Below, piece by piece: positions 61,563 to 64,000 of a stretch of DNA of 64,000 bases. Position numbers and translations under genes: made by a program. Position 1 is the stretch's first letter. Each line of letters starts with the position of its first letter. This stretch comes from an uncultured Opitutaceae bacterium (lineage in GTDB: Bacteria; Verrucomicrobiota; Verrucomicrobiia; Opitutales; Opitutaceae): assembly GCA_937902925.1 (NCBI GenBank), contig CALFNN010000105.1, forward strand, positions 1 through 64,000, in the 5' to 3' direction. The notes under the pieces were generated by a model, which worked only from the letters and a program-made list of their open reading frames with translations, did no database searches and was not told the DNA's origin.

Positions 61563-62699
61563 ATGAAGAACTTAGCCAGTATTGCGCTAATTGCGCTAGC
61601 CGTTGCCGCGACCGGTCATGCTGCGCCATTTATGGCCATCGGAGACGGAGCCGAACTTTTCCTCACTGGAACGGTGGGTGTTCGCTCGGATGACAATATC
61701 TTTTTGTCGAGCAACAAGGAGAGCGATGTGATTTTCGACATCAATCCCGGCGTGGAAGTCACGTTCGGCAAGAACGCGCAGGTCAATGGGGCGCTGACCC
61801 TCGTGGACGCTTTCGCCAACTACTCGAGCAACAGCAGCATTAATACGAATCTGTTCTCCGGGGATTTCAATTCGGCGTTTGACGACGGCAAGCTCAAGCT
61901 GGACTTCGCCACGGGGTTCCATGAGCTGAACCAGAACACAGTGGATGTCCGCCCCACTGGACCCGTGGGCGGGCTGATCCGACGCGATGCATTTTCGGCG
62001 CACGGCAGTGCGGAGGCGGAAGTCTCCCAAGTTACGGCCGTCGCGGTGGGCCTCGACTACGTCCACACGAACTACAAGCGCGCGGGCTATGGCGATTCGG
62101 ATGACTATACGATGCCGATCAATTTCTATTACAAATGGACCCCCAAGGTCGACTTGAGCGCGGGCTATCGTTATCGCGACTTCCAGACCGCCGTTGGCTC
62201 GGATTCCACGGACCATTTCTTCAACGTTGGCGCGCGTGGCGAATTCACGCCGAAATTGACCGGCAAGTTTGCCGTCGGCTATCTGGAGCGCCGGCTGCAG
62301 AAAGGGGCGAGTGAAAACACGATTGGCCTCGATGCCAGTCTCACCGCTGCCCTGACTCCGAAGACATCCTTGCAGCTAGGAGCCTCCAACGCGCCCGACA
62401 CGAGTCCCCAAGGATTGCAGCAGAAGAATTTTTCGCTCAACGGAGTCTTGACGACAAACATCTCCGACCAATGGAGCGTGAACGGCGGTCTCAGTTACCG
62501 GGCGATCGATTATCAGGCCACGGCGACCGCGGCAGGCCGGACGGATGACTACGTCGAGGGTTCGTTGGGCGCGACCTACACCGTCAACGCTTATGCGCGG
62601 GTGGTGGGCGCCTACACCTATCGCCATAACAGTTCGGATATCTCGTCGAGCGAGTTTACGAACAACGTGTTCAGCGTTGCAGTGAGTTTTCGCTATTGA
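61563..62699 (+). CDS. Outer-membrane beta-barrel protein of the exopolysaccharide locus
   Basis: 378 residues. Signal peptide (LASIALIALAVAATGHA). The rest is built of alternating beta strands with aromatic girdles (YYKWTPKVDLSAGYRYRDFQ, AGRTDDYVEGSLGATYTVNA) and ends in FSVAVSFRY, a typical BAM recognition end. It resembles the BBP2-type barrels found next to Wza/Wzc-like genes. It may export polysaccharide. Preceded by 291 bp of lower-GC sequence, which should hold its promoter and that of the divergent TPR gene. Confidence 0.83.
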   Translation: MKNLASIALIALAVAATGHAAPFMAIGDGAELFLTGTVGVRSDDNIFLSSNKESDVIFDINPGVEVTFGKNAQVNGALTLVDAFANYSSNSSINTNLFSGDFNSAFDDGKLKLDFATGFHELNQNTVDVRPTGPVGGLIRRDAFSAHGSAEAEVSQVTAVAVGLDYVHTNYKRAGYGDSDDYTMPINFYYKWTPKVDLSAGYRYRDFQTAVGSDSTDHFFNVGARGEFTPKLTGKFAVGYLERRLQKGASENTIGLDASLTAALTPKTSLQLGASNAPDTSPQGLQQKNFSLNGVLTTNISDQWSVNGGLSYRAIDYQATATAAGRTDDYVEGSLGATYTVNAYARVVGAYTYRHNSSDISSSEFTNNVFSVAVSFRY

Positions 62700-62730
62700 G
62701 CATTCGCCACGGCTCGCTGGGCCACTCTAG

Positions 62731-62766
62731 CGGAAGAAGATCGTCGCGGTCTTCTTCCGTTTTTTG
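62731..62766 (+). terminator. Strong hairpin terminator between barrel and Wza-like genes
   Basis: CGGAAGAAGA (62731-62740) pairs perfectly with TCTTCTTCCG (62750-62759), followed by TTTTTT. It ends 7 bp before the next start codon on the same strand, so it may act as an attenuator lowering expression of the downstream genes. Confidence 0.88.
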
Positions 62767-62772
62767 TCAGCG

Positions 62773-63420
62773 ATGAATTTCTGCATGTTTCGCTCCGCCT
62801 GTTTTTTTCTGCTCGCCATCGCCAGTGGGATTGCCGCCCAAGGGGCGCCGTCCGATGCATCCCCGGCGACGGATGCGGCCAAGTCCGATACCGTGAAGAC
62901 TGACGTGGTCGTAAAGAGCGATTATGTGCTCCAGCCGCAGGACTTGATCAGGGTGCAAGTCTTCCAGGAGGATGACCTCAACCGGGAGGTTCGCCTGTCG
63001 CAGGAATCGACGGTGAACCTGCCGCTGATCGGCAATGTCGACCTCAAGGGCAAGACGGCACGGCAAGCGGAGGAGCTGATCCGTGCCGCCTATGATCGTG
63101 ACTATCTGGTCAACCCCGGGGTCAACCTGTTCGTGATCGAATACGCCAAGCGCTACGTCAACGTGCTCGGGGCCGTGGGCAATCCGGGTCCGGTTATCTT
63201 TCCGCCGGAGGAAGGGCTCACGCTGTTGGATGCCATTTCCCGGGCCGGCGGCTTCGCCCGGATCGCGGATCGAAAGCACGTCACCGTCAAGCGCACGAAC
63301 GCTGACGGGAAGACCGAGACTTCGATCGTCAATGCCGACGATATCATGAAGGGCCGCACCGACGAATCCTGGCCCTTGCAGCCGAACGACACCATTTCCG
63401 TGCCCGAGATCATTTTCTGA
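62773..63420 (+). CDS. Polysaccharide export protein, Wza-like
   Basis: 215 residues from the ATG at 62773. Signal peptide (FRSACFFLLAIASGIAAQGA; a Cys is present but no clear lipobox). A Poly_export domain follows (YVLQPQDLIRVQVFQEDDLN, STVNLPLIGNVDLKGKTARQ), then one SLBB-type domain (VNVLGAVGNPGPVIFPPEEG). It would form an outer-membrane or periplasmic export channel. Sits directly after the attenuator-like hairpin and 17 bp before the chain-length regulator. Confidence 0.92.
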   Translation: MNFCMFRSACFFLLAIASGIAAQGAPSDASPATDAAKSDTVKTDVVVKSDYVLQPQDLIRVQVFQEDDLNREVRLSQESTVNLPLIGNVDLKGKTARQAEELIRAAYDRDYLVNPGVNLFVIEYAKRYVNVLGAVGNPGPVIFPPEEGLTLLDAISRAGGFARIADRKHVTVKRTNADGKTETSIVNADDIMKGRTDESWPLQPNDTISVPEIIF

Positions 63421-63437
63421 GCGACCGCTTCGTTTTC

Positions 63438-64000
63438 ATGGATCCTGCCTCAAAGTCGAAACAAACACCCGAAAGTGGCGGCAGTGGCTATGGCTACAGT
63501 TACGGTGGCAATTATGCGGGATATTCCGCGGTGGGCTACGGTTATGGCGACGGCGGCGGTGGTGGCGGGGTGCAGCGCAGCTTTCAGGACTACCTGTTGA
63601 TCCTGCGCGAGCGCATCTGGTATATCATCGTTGTCTTCCTGGTTGTGTTCTCGAGTTCGCTCGTCTTCACGCTCAGCCAGGTGAAAGTCTACGAGTCGTC
63701 GGCGACCGTCCAGATCTTCCGGCGCGATCCCACGGTCATGCAGGTCCAGCAGGTGATGGATAACGACATTCGCGGGGCCGAGGATCTCAATACGCAGATG
63801 AAGGTGCTGGAGAGCGGCTCGATCATCCAGCGCGTGGCCGAGCGCATCACCGGCGAGGACAAGAGTGCCTTTCTCGCGCCCTACGAGCGGAGCACGGCGG
63901 ACACGGCCTTTGTCGCCGATATCCTCGCGAAAAATCGGAAGGTGCAACTCCAGCGGCTTACGCTGATCGTCACGGTCTCCTACGATCATCCGAATCCGGC
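63438..64000 (+). CDS. Polysaccharide chain-length regulator (Wzz/Wzc-type), C-terminus outside window
   Basis: 187 residues visible, open to the window end. The N-terminus is Gly/Tyr-rich (GYGYSYGGNYAGYSAVGYGY then GDGGGGGG), an unusual low-complexity cytoplasmic tail. It is followed by SFQDYLLILRERIWYIIVVF and the membrane helix VVFLVVFSSSLVFTL. The Wzz domain starts with YESSATVQIFRRDP. Whether a BY-kinase domain follows cannot be seen. It would control polymer length with the Wza-like protein. Confidence 0.88.
   Translation, partial: MDPASKSKQTPESGGSGYGYSYGGNYAGYSAVGYGYGDGGGGGGVQRSFQDYLLILRERIWYIIVVFLVVFSSSLVFTLSQVKVYESSATVQIFRRDPTVMQVQQVMDNDIRGAEDLNTQMKVLESGSIIQRVAERITGEDKSAFLAPYERSTADTAFVADILAKNRKVQLQRLTLIVTVSYDHPNP

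Overview
The window is high-GC bacterial chromosome. I infer a member of Opitutaceae (Verrucomicrobiota). The reasons are a Bacteroidetes/Verrucomicrobia-type three-gene succinate dehydrogenase with a cytochrome b558 subunit, weak or absent Shine-Dalgarno sequences before most genes, a fused PilM-PilN pilus protein, and many sensor kinases and response regulators. No 16S rRNA or other decisive marker is present, so this placement is an inference.

Layout. (1) 1-5287: the right end of an integrated mobile element. It holds the 3' part of a very large SF2/SNF2-type helicase cut by the window edge, a small winged-helix protein and a large serine recombinase. A non-coding strip with strong dyad symmetry lies between the recombinase and a tRNA-Pro(UGG) gene whose 3' end faces the element. 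(2) 5288-19312: housekeeping genes. These are a LysM protein, a NUDIX hydrolase, a PaaK-like adenylating enzyme, sdhCAB, lysA, gpsA, an MFS transporter with a soluble insert, an ankyrin-repeat protein and a CTP-synthase-like amidotransferase homologue. (3) 19620-24950: a tightly overlapping type IV pilus operon of three prepilin-like proteins followed by PilM/N, PilO and PilP analogues. Two PilT-type ATPases lie far away at 45-47.5 kb. (4) 24977-31836: a class III nucleotide cyclase, a hybrid histidine kinase, an unknown membrane protein and a LuxR-type regulator. (5) 31896-35503: a coupled EamA/DJ-1/GNAT group and a MocR-type regulator. (6) 36302-40457: two V4R-domain proteins, a receiver protein with a degenerate AAA+ domain, a LuxR-type regulator and an HPt protein. 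(7) 40518-51332: PhzF, GNAT, a multi-PAS hybrid kinase, PilT paralogues, an Rrf2 regulator with a glyoxalase-family gene, and a DEAD-box helicase with an RGG-rich N-terminus.

(8) 51346-56661 is an arsenic island. An aquaporin is divergent from arsM, then follow a SigZ-like sigma factor, arsR, arsC, a DUF6428 protein, an Acr3 efflux pump and an ArsN-like acetyltransferase. Together they would reduce, methylate, export and acetylate arsenic species. (9) 56722-64000: a HAD phosphatase, an alpha/beta hydrolase fusion, hisC and a TPR protein, then the start of an exopolysaccharide export locus (outer-membrane barrel, Wza-like protein, chain-length regulator cut by the window end).

Most notable observations: a 101-bp dyad beside the integrase; a 35-bp perfect palindrome inside the hybrid kinase gene; a matched pair of 17-bp candidate Rrf2 operators; an arsenic-linked aquaporin lacking the usual filter arginine; a cysteine-rich ars-linked sigma factor; and the V4R/degenerate-AAA cluster.
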